Notes: a model not told the origin generated them from the letters alone. Numbered from the stretch's first letter, positions 45,836 through 56,419 are shown. The stretch is DNA of 64,000 nucleotides from Sphingomonas asaccharolytica NBRC 15499 (GCF_001598355.1 NZ_BCYU01000016.1:1-64000); one strand, 5' to 3'. Program-made: numbers and translations.

Positions 45836-46696
45836 GTGAACAGACTCTCGAACGACGACCGAACCGAAATCCTCCAGATGCTGTGTGAGGGCATGAGTAT
45901 TCGCGCGACCACGCGGCTGACCGGCGCGAGCAAAAATACCGTCGCGAAGCTACTATTCGATGCTGGCGAAGCGTGCGCCGCTTATCACGACGCCAACGTG
46001 CGGAACGTCAAAGCCAAGCGTGTGCTGGTCGATGAAATCTGGTCGTTCACGTATGCCAAGCAAGAGAATGTGGCGAAGACGAAGGCGGCGAAAGTCGCTG
46101 GCGATACGTGGACGTGGACGGCGCTTGATGCCGACAGCAAGATGATCCTCTCGTATCTCGTTGGCGGCCGAGACGCGGAATACGCCATGTGGTTTATGGA
46201 CGATTTGCGCGAGCGCCTTGCCAATCGCATGCTGCTGACCAGCGACGGGCACCGCGCTTATCTCGAAGCGTTCGAAGGGACGTTTGTTGATGACTTGGGC
46301 TATGACGAGTTGGTCGAGATGTATGGGCCGACGATTACCGCACCGTGCCGCTACGGCACCGCCGCAAAGAAAGTTTGCGTCACCGGCAACCCCAACGTCG
46401 CGGACGTTTCGACCAGCTACGTTAATCGCCCAAACCTGACCATGCGGATGCACATCCGCCGATTCACGCGCCTGACCAACGCGTTCTCAAGGAAGGTTGA
46501 GAACCACGCCCGCGCGGTCGCGCTGCACATGATGTATTACAATTTTTTCCGTACCCATAAGACGCTGCGCGTCACCCCGGCGATGGCCGCTGGCATCACC
46601 GATCGCCTTTGGGAAATCGGTGACATTGCTCGGTTGGTTGCAGATGCGGAAGGACCACCCAAAAAGCGCGGGTCTTATATAAAGCTCGCAAGCTAG
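45836..46696 (+). mobile_element. IS1-type DDE transposase gene
   Basis: The 286-residue protein begins with a helix-turn-helix (ILQMLCEGMSIRATTRLTGASKNTVAKLL) and continues with a DDE-type catalytic core: DEIWSFTYAKQENV, TWTALDADSKMILSYLVGGRDAEYAMWFM, TSDGHRAYLEAFE, then TRLTNAFSRKVENH and YNFFRTHKTLRVTPAMAAG. This matches the solitary IS1-family transposases common in proteobacteria. The start is GTG 45836 behind GAAGG; an ATG at 45824 runs into a stop. No terminal inverted repeats were found around it, so it may not be an active IS. Confidence 0.8.
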
Positions 46697-47091
46697 TCAG
46701 GACTCTCTTCGCGAAGATCCATCACAATCTTCAATTTCTCAAAATACGACTTCAGATTTGCAGCAGAATGCGTTGGTATGCAGGTATCATTATAGAAATA
46801 AACCCTGTCCCCTGTAACAACGCCGCTCCAATCGAGCTTCGCCAACTTTGCCGGGGTCAAGCCTTTCAATCGGAGCTTATGCCGAGGATCGTCCCAAGAA
46901 GCCCATTGATCATCTACAACTCCTACAGGCTTGTAACGTCGGTTGAAAAACGTCCACGATCCATCGGGATTCTTTTGCATTCCATAGGGGAAGAGCGTCT
47001 GTCGGGCGTCGGGCATCTGGCCTCCGATTGCGGCGAAATGCGGAAACTGATCCTCAATCCCGAACTGGTCAATCGCTCGACAAAATTTCAA
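46693..47091 (-). CDS. Hypothetical protein next to the transposase
   Basis: The 132-residue protein starts at a TTG, 7 bases after a strong GGAGGGG. It contains FPYGMQKNPDGSWTFFNRRYKPVG and SWDDPRHKLRLKGLTPAKLAKLDWSG. No domain is recognised. It converges on the transposase gene (4-base overlap). Base composition is lower in GC than neighbouring chromosomal genes. Confidence 0.55.
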   Translation of the reverse strand: MKFCRAIDQFGIEDQFPHFAAIGGQMPDARQTLFPYGMQKNPDGSWTFFNRRYKPVGVVDDQWASWDDPRHKLRLKGLTPAKLAKLDWSGVVTGDRVYFYNDTCIPTHSAANLKSYFEKLKIVMDLREESPD

Positions 47092-47279
47092 AGTGACCCC
47101 TCCGAATTTGATTCCCGCTTACTTCCCCGGCTCAGCCGACCGGCGATAGGATCGGTGTCGAGCCGAGCCTGACCGAGTTTTACCGCGTTTAACCCCGCCG
47201 GCGCGGCGTGCTGGTCTAGGGCAGGATTCCGCCGCGGCGGAGCTTCACAACGAGGATCGGCTGTAGCGGGAGAACCGAG

Positions 47280-47576
47280 ATGACCAGCAATGTGAAAACC
47301 GTGGGCATCTTGACGGCGCATCCGGGCAAGGAAGCCCAATTGCGCAGCCTCCTCGAAGGGTTGATCGGGCCCAGCCGGTCGGAACCGGGCAATCTGCGCT
47401 ACGACCTCTGGACCGATTCCTCCGAGCCCGGCGTCTTCGTACTCGACGAACTCTATCTAGACGCGGATGCGGCCGCGGCGCATCAGGCGTCCCCGCATTT
47501 TCAGCACTACCGCGCGAACGTCGGGGCGCTGGCGGACCGCCGGGCCTTGAGCCTCAAAGCGGTCGTGGTTGGCTGA
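47280..47576 (+). CDS. Antibiotic biosynthesis monooxygenase-type (ABM) protein
   Basis: The 98-residue ABM-domain protein has a dimeric ferredoxin-like fold: TVGILTAHPGKEAQLRSLLE, NLRYDLWTDSSEPGVFVLDELY, ADAAAAHQASPHFQHY. Such proteins are quinol monooxygenases or heme-degrading enzymes, or have unknown roles. GGAGAACCGAG precedes the ATG. It is followed 26 bases later by the (frameshifted) hydrolase gene, so they form an operon. Confidence 0.85.
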   Translation: MTSNVKTVGILTAHPGKEAQLRSLLEGLIGPSRSEPGNLRYDLWTDSSEPGVFVLDELYLDADAAAAHQASPHFQHYRANVGALADRRALSLKAVVVG

Positions 47577-47602
47577 GGCGCAAGGGACGGAGGTGCGCGA
47601 CG

Positions 47603-48570
47603 ATGGTCAGGAAGATTAGCCGACGGGCAGCCGTTCAGGGCGGGACGGCATTGCTCGGGGCCGGGTTGTTCCCTGCCATGCGCTCCGCGCGGGCAGCGGG
47701 CATTCCCAGCGCTGAAGGATTTGCGCCGGTACCGGGCGGCCGGATCTATTGGCGTCGCTTCGGATCCGGCAAACGAACGCCGCTCCTGACGCTCCACGGC
47801 GGACCGGGCGCGGCCCACAATTATCTGCTGTCGATGCAGGCGTTGGCGGACGAGCGGCCGGTCATCTTCTTCGACCAGCTTGGGTGCGGCAAGGCCGATG
47901 CGCCGAGCGACGAGAGCATCTATACGATCCAACGATCGGTCGAGGAGTTGGACGCGGTTCGAGCCGCACTGGGTCTCGACCGGGTCATCCTGTTCGGTCA
48001 CTCGTGGGGAACGCTGCTGGCGATCGAGTATCTTTGCCAGGGGCGCGGCAAGGGCGTCGAGAAGCTGATCCTGGGCGGTGCGCTGGCGAGCGTGCCGCAG
48101 GTTATCGCCGGCATGCAGCGGCGGATCGACTCGCTGCCTGACGGCTTCGGCACCAAGATCCGCGCGCTGGAGCAGGCTGGAAAGACCGACACGCCGGAAT
48201 ATGCCGCGCTCGCCCAGCGCTTCTACGACGCGTTCGTGCTGCGCACGCCGCCGACGCCGGATGCGCTGGCCTCTTTCGACGCGCTGTCCAAATCGATCGC
48301 CTACCGCGTCCTCAATGGCCCCAACGAGTTCACGATCGTGGGCAAGATCAAGGACTGGGACCGGCGCGCGGACCTCAAGGCGATCACCCACCCGCTACTG
48401 CTCACCACCGGAGCGTTCGACGAGATTACGCTCGACTGCCATGAGACGATACGCGACGGCGTGTCCGGCCGGGCCAGATTAGTGGTGATGCCGGGTTGTT
48501 CCACTTGACGATGTGCGAGCAGCCCAAAGCGTATAACGCGATCGTGCGAAGCTTCCTGCGCGAAACATAG
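47603..48570 (+). pseudogene. Proline-iminopeptidase-like hydrolase, frameshifted near its 3' end
   Basis: The gene encodes a Tat-signalled (SRRAAVQGGTALLGAG) alpha/beta hydrolase of the proline iminopeptidase type: LHGGPGAAHNYL, FFDQLGCGKADAP, nucleophile GHSWGT, acid TTGAFDEIT. The frame stops at 48508 after PGCST. One extra base near 48501-48503 would restore PGCSHLTMCEQPKAYNAIV and a stop at 48570, exactly the family ending, with the catalytic histidine. As read, the protein lacks that histidine and about 23 residues and should be inactive. This could be a real mutation or a sequencing error. Confidence 0.8.
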
Positions 48571-48758
48571 CTCGCTACCGGCCGCCGTTTTCCGCCGGCA
48601 TGGCGTGAAATCGCGCGGCGCCTGCTTCCCCTTTGCCACCGTCGCCGCAACGCGCCTGGTGGAACCGACGCGGGCGTCACGGACGGCAAAGCCGCCGACC
48701 TTGCCAGTCTCCCCCGCTCCAGCGTGACACTGCGTCGGCTTTGGGTGAAATATGGGGC

Positions 48759-51700
48759 ATGCCATCCGCTGGGAAATACCTCCTGCTGGGGTTGCTTGCG
48801 CCCGTCCTTGCAAGCCTGTGCGACGCGCGCGCGGCGGACGGGCAGCGCAGCCTGCAACAATTGCGGCATACCGCCTGGACTTCGAGAGAAGGAGCTCCGC
48901 CGGAGATCTGGGCTCTCGCCCAGACGAACGACGGTTACCTCTGGCTGGGCACGGGGGGCGGACTCTACCGGTTCGACGGAGCGAGTTTCGAGAAGTTCCA
49001 ACCCCTCAAAGGCGAGAGTCTTCCCTCGCTCAACGTCAATTCGCTGGTTGCCACCCGCTCCGGTGACCTTTGGATCGGCTTTGCATCCGGCGCCCTGGCA
49101 AGACTCCGTAAGGGCCACCTCACCACGTTCGACCTTAGCCTGCCGTCGGTCCCCGTGTTGGAGCTGTCCGAAGACAGCGCGGGTGGCGTCTGGGCCGCCC
49201 TGGGCGAGGATGACAGAGGCGGAGTCGCGCGCTTTCGTCAGGGTCGATGGGAGATTTTCGGCCCTTCTCGCGGGGTAGCTCCCGGCGCCGCGACCAGCGT
49301 CCTGGGCGCGGCCGACGGGTCGGTCTGGATCGCGGCCGGTGGCGAACTCGGGGTGCTGCGCCCAGGCGCCGATCGATTTTTCGCGCGTCGCCGCCTCGGC
49401 CGGGAACAGACCAAAGCTGAAGCAGTCGCCGGACGGGGCGATATGGCTCACCACCGGTGCCCGGCCCGGTCTTCAGCGCATCACGGGATCGGCTACCCAA
49501 TCCACGACGATATGGGTCGTGCCGCCGATAACGCCCAATCCCCGAGCGCAGAGCCTTCTTTTCGATCGGCACGGTAGCCTTTGGGGAACCTATGGAAGTG
49601 GCGGCTTCTTCCGTCTCGGCGGCGCTGGCTCGAGAGGTGGCGTGCTCGATGCGCATACCAAGACGGAGCGGTTCGGCCCGGAGCGTGGCCTGACCTCCAA
49701 CCTCGCCAATCCGATCCTGCAGGACCGTGAAGGCAATGTCTGGGTGGGGACCAACCTCGGCCTCGACCAGTTTCGCGAGACGAGCGCGGTCGTGGCCACC
49801 GGGCTTCCCATGGATTCGCGGGACGGTTTCCGGATCGCGGCAGGTCCTGCGGGCTCGATGTACGTGACGTCGAACGACGCTCTCTTCAAAGCAAGTTCGG
49901 AGCATGCCGCCCAAAAGCTGGTCCGCCTTCCACGGAGGCCATTGATACTCCATACGGATGCCCTGTCGCGCACCTGGATCGGCACGGACCGAACGCTGGG
50001 CGTTCTGTCAGGCGCCACGGTACGGGATGTGCCGCTGCCCTGGGCGAGGAGCAGGCCGTTTGCTCTCCTCGAAATGGCCGCGGGCCGGATCTGCGTGTCG
50101 TCTGTCGAAGGGGCGTTCTGTCGGACAGGCCATGGCTGGAGGGCTGAGCCACGCCTCGCGACCCCAGGCATTCTGCCGATGCAGATGCTCCGCGACGGGG
50201 TCGGGCGCGTATGGATCGCGGAAGGCGACCGCATCGAGATGGTCGATGGCTCCGCCCGTCGCATGTTCTCCGCTCGCCACGATCTTGCGCTCGGAACCGT
50301 CGTGGTGATGGCCGTCCGGGGACGGCATGTCTATGCCGGCGGCGACTTCGGGTTGGCGCGGTTCGACGGCCGGCGCTTCATCACCCTCAGATCGGACGTC
50401 CATCCGTATCTGAGCCGGACGGCCGGGATCGTCGAAACGTCCGAAGGCGACCTGTGGCTCAACACCGTCGCCGGCGTGGTCAACATCGAGAGCGCCGACC
50501 TGGACGATGCGTTCGCGCATATCGACCGCCCGCTGAAGGTACGCGTGTTCGATCGCGACGACGGGATGCCCGGCGTGGCGCAGCAGGATTCCTCGTCGCA
50601 AACGGCGATGGAGGCATCCGACGGGCGTCTCTGGTTCGTGACGAGGCTCGGCATCGCCTGCATCGGCCCCAAACGGCTGTCCTTCAATTCCCTCCCACCG
50701 CCCGTGATCATCAAGTCCCTAGTTTCCGGGAGGCGGATCTATGCAGCCACTGCCCCCATTCAGTTGCCCAAGGGCACCTCCAATCTGCAGATCGAGTACA
50801 CCGCGCCGAGCCTTTCCGTGCCGTCGCGCGTGCGGTTCCGTTACCAGCTGGACGGCGTGGACGACGGCTGGGTCGACCCGGGCACCCGCCGCGAGGCCTT
50901 TTACACCGGGCTGAAGCCGGGCCGCTACAAATTCCGCCTGATGGCGGCGAACGATGACGGCGTCTGGAATCGACGGAGCGCGACACTGGAGTTCGAAATT
51001 CCGCCGACTTTCTTCCAGAGTTGGCCATTCTACCTGTTATGGGCGGTGGTGGTGCTGGCGCTGCTGTGGCTGGCCTATTCGCTGCGATTACGCGCCGTCG
51101 CCGAGCGTATCCGGACACGGATGATCGAGCGGTTGGACGAGCGCGATCGCATCGCGCGCGAACTGCACGATACCCTGCTGCAGAGCGTGCAAGGACTGAT
51201 CATGCGCTTCAGCAACATCGCGCAGGACATAAGCGCGATTCAGCCGGCGCACCGCGACATGCTGGACGCGCTGGACAGTGCGGATGCCGTCGTGGTCGAA
51301 GGGCGCGACCGCATTCACGAGTTGCGCCGATGGAGCGGCGCCCAGAGCTTGTCCGACGTCATCACCCGCACCGCCGAGCGGCTCCTTCTGCCGGACAAGA
51401 TCGAGATTCACGTAAGCGTCGAAGGGCCGCAACGGGAGATTTACCCCGCGATTGCCGATGAGCTGCTGCGGATCACGGATGAGGCATTGTTCAACGTCTC
51501 CCGCCACGCGCACGCGCGCAAAGTCTCGATCACCATTGCTTACGGCGCCCAGGCCCTTGTCCTGCGCATCATCGACGACGGAATCGGTATCCCATCCGAG
51601 ATCGTCGCCCAGGGCGGCGCCGCCGGCCATTTCGGGCTGGTAGGCATGCGCGAGCGGACGGAGAAGATCGGCGGACAACTGGCCATTGCGACCGATCCCG

Positions 51701-51816
51701 CCGGCGGGACGTCGGTGGAAATGAAGGTCGGGGCCGAGATCGCCTATGCCGACAGGCCCCGGTGGGCGTGGCTGGCCTGGTGGCGTCGGTCAAGGGTGAA
51801 GCGCCACGGCAGATGA
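48759..51816 (+). pseudogene. Reg_prop/Y_Y_Y sensor histidine kinase, split by a frameshift
   Basis: It encodes a two-component kinase of about 1,018 residues with a signal peptide (PSAGKYLLLGLLAPVLASL), a beta-propeller of Reg_prop repeats (EIWALAQTNDGYLWLGTGGGL, DGSVWIAAGG, EGNVWVGTNLGL), and a Y_Y_Y domain (YQLDGVDDGWVDPGTRREA). One transmembrane helix near FYLLWAVVVLALLWLAY and a HisKA_3/HATPase end follow (RIARELHDTLLQSVQG, GIGIPSEIV, HFGLVGMRERTEKIGG). The frame breaks in the T5 run at 49377-49381; with four Ts the two parts join as GADRFSRVAASAG. The downstream NarL-type regulator is its likely partner. As written, it yields two fragments. Confidence 0.85.
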
Positions 51817-52037
51817 CGTGCGCGGCGGCCTGCGGTTGTTCATCTCCGTCAAGCGCGGTTAATTCCGGTAGCGTGACGGCCCAGGGCGGGTGCTGGCTGT
51901 CGACGCGCGTGAGGCGAAGGCGCTAAGTCCCGGGTACGTTAGTCAAAGTGACGATCGAGGGCCGGCATTGCCCATGCCGATACATCACGCCCCGATCCGG
52001 CTAGCCTGGCGACGTCGGTTCGCGAGGGAACGCAGCG

Positions 52038-52676
52038 ATGGATGACTCAGTGACCGCCAATCCCATTCGCGTGATGATCGTGGACGATCACCCGATGCTG
52101 CGCGACGGAGTCGTCGGGTCGATCACGCGGCAGTCGGATATGATCGTGGTTGCGGAAGCCGGCGACGGCGCCGCCGCGATCGCCGCGATCGAGGCCGCCA
52201 AGCCCGACGTGGTGCTGATGGACCTGCAAATGCCCGGCATCGACGGAGTCGAGGCGATCCAGACGATCAGTAGAGACCATCCGCAGGTGCGTATTCTGGT
52301 GCTGACGACCTATGTCGGCGACGCGAAAGCGCTGCGTGCGCTCAAGGCGGGGGCGAACGGCTATTTGCTCAAGAGCGCGATGCGGACCGACCTGATCGAC
52401 GCGATCCGCGCCGTGCATGGCGGCGGGCGCCATATCCCTCCCGAGGTCGCGACGCAGATTGCGGTGCACGCGATCGGCGACGCCCTGACCGAGCGCGAAA
52501 TCGAGATCCTGTCGCTGGTGGCGGCCGGCAATCCGAACAAGCGGATCGCCTGGAGGCTGGGTGTTTCGGAGGATACGGTAAAGGCGCATCTCAAGCGCAT
52601 CTTCGCCAAATTGGGGGTCGCGGACCGGACGCACGCGGTGACGGTTGCCGCCAAGCGAGGGATCATCGAACTTTAG
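52038..52676 (+). CDS. NarL/LuxR-family response regulator
   Basis: The 212-residue regulator has a receiver (IRVMIVDDHPMLRDG, phosphoacceptor D62 in VLMDLQMPG, lysine in GYLLKSAM). The C-terminal LuxR helix-turn-helix shows LTEREIEILSLVAAGNPNKRIAWRLGVSEDTVKAHLKRIFAKLG. It follows the HisKA_3 kinase gene (221 bases), the usual partner type. With the kinase frameshifted, it may lack its phosphodonor. Confidence 0.9.
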   Translation: MDDSVTANPIRVMIVDDHPMLRDGVVGSITRQSDMIVVAEAGDGAAAIAAIEAAKPDVVLMDLQMPGIDGVEAIQTISRDHPQVRILVLTTYVGDAKALRALKAGANGYLLKSAMRTDLIDAIRAVHGGGRHIPPEVATQIAVHAIGDALTEREIEILSLVAAGNPNKRIAWRLGVSEDTVKAHLKRIFAKLGVADRTHAVTVAAKRGIIEL

Positions 52677-52918
52677 CCTGGCGTTCCATCGAGGAAGCAT
52701 CGGCCGGAAGCGATCTCGACTGGTCGCAGCCCTTTGCGCGCCGAACCTGCGCCATCACCCAAATGGGTATTCTGGCCTACCCGGTTTGGGCCATGGACCG
52801 ATGTTGGAACCGCAGCTTATCCTGCCGCTATCGGATAGGGCGCCGCTGTCGAACGCGTTCCAGTAATGGGCCAGATGCCGATCGGTCTGCCATGCGCCAA
52901 GCCCCGAGGAGTGTCGAA

Positions 52919-53440
52919 ATGCCGACGACTGCCGCTTCCGAAGCTGTTCCCGGGATAATTCGATCACAGGAATACGCATCCGATTTCGACCACGCCGGGC
53001 CGGAGCAACGCTGCTTTGCATTCGGCCCGTTCCTTTTGAGGCCGGAACAGCAGCTGCTGCTGAAGCGGAAGGCGCCGGTCAGAATCGGGGGACGCGCACT
53101 CGACATCCTCACGGCTCTTGTCGAGAAGCCGGGCGAGCTGGTGGACAAACGCACGCTGATCTCGCGAGTCTGGCCGAACGTCTATGTCGAGGAGACCAAT
53201 CTCAAGGTGAATGTCGCCAGCCTGCGGCGCGCCCTGGAGGACGATCCTGGCGTGCCGCGGTTTATCGCGACCGTCGTCGGCAGAGGCTATCGCTTCATCG
53301 CGCCGGTGCGCGCAACCGGATCGCCTCGACCGACTTCAGGCCGCCACCGCCCGGATGAGATGCCCAGCCTGATCGAGTTGCTCGACACCATCAACGCCCT
53401 GCGGCAGCATATCGCGCAGATCTCGTCGCCCGGAGGATGA
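52919..53440 (+). CDS. Winged-helix regulator without receiver (CadC-like DNA-binding domain)
   Basis: The 173-residue protein has an OmpR/PhoB-type DNA-binding domain (about 35-135): FGPFLLRPEQQLLL, ALDILTALVEKPGELVDKRTLISRVWPNVYVEETNLKVNVASLRRAL in parts, FIATVVGRGYRFIAPV. There is no receiver and no transmembrane segment; the C-terminus ends in a short helix. The ATG at 52919 lies behind GAGGAG. It is upstream of the aldo/keto reductase and may control it. Confidence 0.8.
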   Translation: MPTTAASEAVPGIIRSQEYASDFDHAGPEQRCFAFGPFLLRPEQQLLLKRKAPVRIGGRALDILTALVEKPGELVDKRTLISRVWPNVYVEETNLKVNVASLRRALEDDPGVPRFIATVVGRGYRFIAPVRATGSPRPTSGRHRPDEMPSLIELLDTINALRQHIAQISSPGG

Positions 53441-53521
53441 AAGAGGCGGCATTCGGGCGAGAGGGGCAATGTTCGGGCGGCTGCCGCAACCCCGGCCGCC
53501 GCAGCAAAATGGAGCGAAACC

Positions 53522-54535
53522 ATGTCTCTCAAGCAGATCCTTCCGAGCCGGCTCGGATTCGGCGCCGCGCCGCTCGGCAACATGTTCCGCGATATCCCGG
53601 AAGACGAAGCGCTCGCGACGGTGGATGCGGCGTGGAACGACGGCATCCGCTATTTCGACAATGCGCCCTTCTACGGCGCGGGGCTGGCCGAGATCCGCAT
53701 GGGCGAAGCGCTCGGCGCGCGTCCGCGCGACGACTATGTCATCAGCACGAAGGTAGGCCGCATCATCCTCGACGAGGTCGAGGACGTCAGCGCGCGCGAT
53801 CTCGGCGAGAAGGGCGACGTGTTCAAATATGGTCGCCCCAACCGCATCGTGAACGATTATTCGGAAGATGCGACGCTGCGATCGATCGAGGATAGCCTGA
53901 AGCGCCTCAAGACCGACCGCATCGAGATCGTCTGGGTCCATGACGTCGCGCAGGATTTCTATGGCGACGAATGGCTGTCGATGTTCGAGAGTGCGCGCAA
54001 GGGCGCGTTCAAGGCACTCGACCGCCTGCGCGACGAAGGGGTGATCAAGGCCTGGGGGCTCGGCGTGAACAGGGTCGAGCCGATCGAACTGCTGCTCGAC
54101 CTCGACGGGCCGCACCCGGACGGATCGCTGCTCGCCGGCCGCTACACTTTGCTCGACCATGATCGCGCGCTCCAGCGGCTGATGCCCAAGGCCGAGGCGC
54201 GCGGCCTGGGTATCGTCGTCGGCGGCCCGTACAGCTCGGGTGCGCTCGTCGGCGGGCCGAACTTCGAATATGCGCCGGCGACGCCCGCGATCCTCGACAA
54301 GGTCGCGCGGATCAAGGCAATCGCCGATCGATATGGCATCAGCATGAAGGCGGCGGGCCTGCAATTCTCGCTTGCCCACCCGGCGGTTGCGGCAGTGATT
54401 CCCGGGGCCAGCCGCCCGAGCCGCATCGGCGAGGACAGCGCCGCGCTGAAAGAAGTCGTGCCCGCGGACTTCTGGGCGGAATTGCGCCGCGCGGGGCTCA
54501 TCAACCCGGAGGCGCCCATTCCGGGCGACGCCTGA
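53522..54535 (+). CDS. Aldo/keto reductase (D-threo-aldose 1-dehydrogenase-like)
   Basis: The 337-residue (alpha/beta)8 NADP-dependent oxidoreductase has LGFGAAPLGNMF, GIRYFDNAPFYGAGLAEIRMGEAL (catalytic D and Y), VISTKVGR (lysine) and the histidine in IVWVHDV. The insertion VNDYSEDATLRSIEDSLKRL and the pattern GSLLAGRYTLLDHD place it with L-fucose/pyridoxal/D-threo-aldose dehydrogenase members of the family. It could oxidise a sugar or pyridoxal; substrate unknown. It follows the winged-helix regulator by 81 bases. Confidence 0.9.
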   Translation: MSLKQILPSRLGFGAAPLGNMFRDIPEDEALATVDAAWNDGIRYFDNAPFYGAGLAEIRMGEALGARPRDDYVISTKVGRIILDEVEDVSARDLGEKGDVFKYGRPNRIVNDYSEDATLRSIEDSLKRLKTDRIEIVWVHDVAQDFYGDEWLSMFESARKGAFKALDRLRDEGVIKAWGLGVNRVEPIELLLDLDGPHPDGSLLAGRYTLLDHDRALQRLMPKAEARGLGIVVGGPYSSGALVGGPNFEYAPATPAILDKVARIKAIADRYGISMKAAGLQFSLAHPAVAAVIPGASRPSRIGEDSAALKEVVPADFWAELRRAGLINPEAPIPGDA

Positions 54536-54584
54536 CGGGGAGGCCGCGGATTTCCGGGCCAGCGCATTCGCGAGGGTGACGGGA

Positions 54585-54902
54585 TCAGTGCAGTAGCATC
54601 GCGGCCAACCCGCCCGCTAGTCCGGCGATCATCGCCGCGCGGACCAGATGCGGGGCGAAGCTCAGGCCGAGCAGGATCGAGCCACTCGCCATCGGGAGCA
54701 GGCCGAACCACGTGACGATATCGGTCGGCGCAGGTCCCGCGACGGCAAGCCCGAACGACAGCGCGACGAGCGACCAGCCGGCGATCACGGTCGCACGGGG
54801 CGTGGCGATGCTGCGCCAGCCGCCGAGCAAGACGCCGCGATGCGGGTGCATCGAGGCGGCGAGCAGATAGAGGCCGAGGAATTCCAACATCGCGAAGGTC
54901 AT
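54585..54902 (-). CDS. DUF3325 membrane protein of the iron-uptake operon
   Basis: The 105-residue protein has three or four hydrophobic helices. An AMLEFLGLYLLAASMHPHRGVLLG start resembles DUF3325, a small partner of siderophore-receptor operons. The ATG at 54902 overlaps the PepSY gene stop by four bases. It is the last gene of the operon. Confidence 0.75.
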   Translation of the reverse strand: MTFAMLEFLGLYLLAASMHPHRGVLLGGWRSIATPRATVIAGWSLVALSFGLAVAGPAPTDIVTWFGLLPMASGSILLGLSFAPHLVRAAMIAGLAGGLAAMLLH

Positions 54903-56419
54903 GCGATCGCCCTCGCCCGCACTGTGCGGCGAGTATCGGGGCGCCGGCGTGTTACAGTCCGCACGCCAACCGAAGCGGCCAGGGCGGCACCGATGAGCAA
55001 CGCGTCGGCCACGGGCAGCACCGCGTCGCCGCGGGCCAATGCCTGCGACAGATAGGATAGCCCTCCTCCGACGACCGGTGCGGCGAGACACAGCAACGCA
55101 AGGACTCCCAGCAGCAACGGCCAGCCCAGGCGCGGCGGCACGGCGAGCGCGACGAGCAGCGCGAGGCCGGCGGCGTCGAGCGCGATCGTCACTTCCTGTT
55201 GCGCGCGATCGAGCAGGCCGACCGGCAGCAGCCGGTTCGCGCAGAGATAGGCCGCGAAGCCGATCGGCACCCCGGCGATGATCCCGACATTGAGCCGCTC
55301 GACGATCCGGTTCGCCAGCGACAAGGGCGCGCGTTCGCGGCGTTTGACCACCCACAGGATCATCCCGCTGGCCACCGCCAAGGTCAGCATCGCGCCGCCG
55401 AGGAAATAGAGCCAGCGCAGCAAACCGCTCGCGAACCGGCCCATATGCAGGCCATAAATCACCGCATAGGTGCCGACCGCCGGCCGCGCCTCGCTCCAGG
55501 CGCCGATCACCCGGCCGCTCGGCCCGTCGAAACTGACCTCTGCCACGGTCGCGCCGATCTGCGCCGCATCGCTGCGATAGACGGTGACGACCGACGCGGC
55601 GTCGGCGGGATTGGCCAGCGCAACGCGCGAGAACGGCGCGGCGCCGAACCGCCGCTCGGCCTCTCGCAGCATCGGCGCGATCGGCGCCAGCGTCGCGGGG
55701 CGCCCCGCGGCCGGCCGGTCGACCGCGCCGGGGGCGAGGTCGCGATAGGCCGCGGCGAGATCGTTGCCGTAATTGGCGACGATCCCCCAGGGCATGTTCA
55801 ATGACGCGAGCGTGACCAGCCCGCTGAAGGTGATCATCAGATGGAACGGCATGGCCAGCACGCCCAGCGCATTGTGCCCGTCGAGCCAGGACCGTTGTCC
55901 TTTTCGCGGGCGAAAGGTGAAGAAGTCGCGGAAGAGGCGCCGGTGCGCGATGATCCCGGTGACGAGCGCGGTCAGCATCGCCAAAGCGGCGATCGAGGCC
56001 AGCCAGCGGCCCCAGGGAAACGGCAGCTGAAGCTCGAAATGGAGGCGGTAGAAGAATTCCCCGCCCAGCGTCTCGCGCGCGACCGGCGCGCCGCTGACCG
56101 GGTCGAGCGCGCGCGCGACAAAATCGCCGCCATTATCGTAGGTCGCCTCGACACTGTTGCCGCGATCGTCGGGCGCGGTCAGGTACCAGCCGGTCGATCC
56201 CCGCGCGTTTGCCGCCAGCCAGTTGGTCGCCGCCGCGATCGCCTCGACCCTGCCTGCGCTCGCGGTCGCCTCGGGGCGCATCCAGCGGCTGATCTCGGGC
56301 TTGAACACGCTCATCGTGCCCGCCAGGCACATCACGAACAGCACCCAGCCGAGCACCAGCCCGGTCCAGCCGTGCAGCCAGGCCATGACCTGCCGCGTCC
56401 CCTCACGGATCGCGCTCAT
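54899..56419 (-). CDS. PepSY-associated transmembrane protein (iron reductase-like)
   Basis: The 506-residue membrane protein of the PepSY_TM family has WLHGWTGLVLGWVLFVMCLAGTMSVF near the start, DGHNALGVLAMPFHLMITFSGLV in the middle and YGLHMGRFASGLLRWLYFLGGAMLTLAVASGMILW, with paired histidines that could ligate heme. Such proteins are thought to reduce ferric siderophores in the inner membrane. It is followed by further helices and overlaps the upstream DUF3649 gene by four bases, so it is co-translated. Confidence 0.85.
   Translation of the reverse strand: MSAIREGTRQVMAWLHGWTGLVLGWVLFVMCLAGTMSVFKPEISRWMRPEATASAGRVEAIAAATNWLAANARGSTGWYLTAPDDRGNSVEATYDNGGDFVARALDPVSGAPVARETLGGEFFYRLHFELQLPFPWGRWLASIAALAMLTALVTGIIAHRRLFRDFFTFRPRKGQRSWLDGHNALGVLAMPFHLMITFSGLVTLASLNMPWGIVANYGNDLAAAYRDLAPGAVDRPAAGRPATLAPIAPMLREAERRFGAAPFSRVALANPADAASVVTVYRSDAAQIGATVAEVSFDGPSGRVIGAWSEARPAVGTYAVIYGLHMGRFASGLLRWLYFLGGAMLTLAVASGMILWVVKRRERAPLSLANRIVERLNVGIIAGVPIGFAAYLCANRLLPVGLLDRAQQEVTIALDAAGLALLVALAVPPRLGWPLLLGVLALLCLAAPVVGGGLSYLSQALARGDAVLPVADALLIGAALAASVGVRTVTRRRPDTRRTVRARAIA

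Noticed and set aside
45736..46760. Complete insertion sequence around the IS1-type transposase
   Set aside because: No terminal inverted repeats or target duplication could be found by eye, so only the transposase gene is reported.
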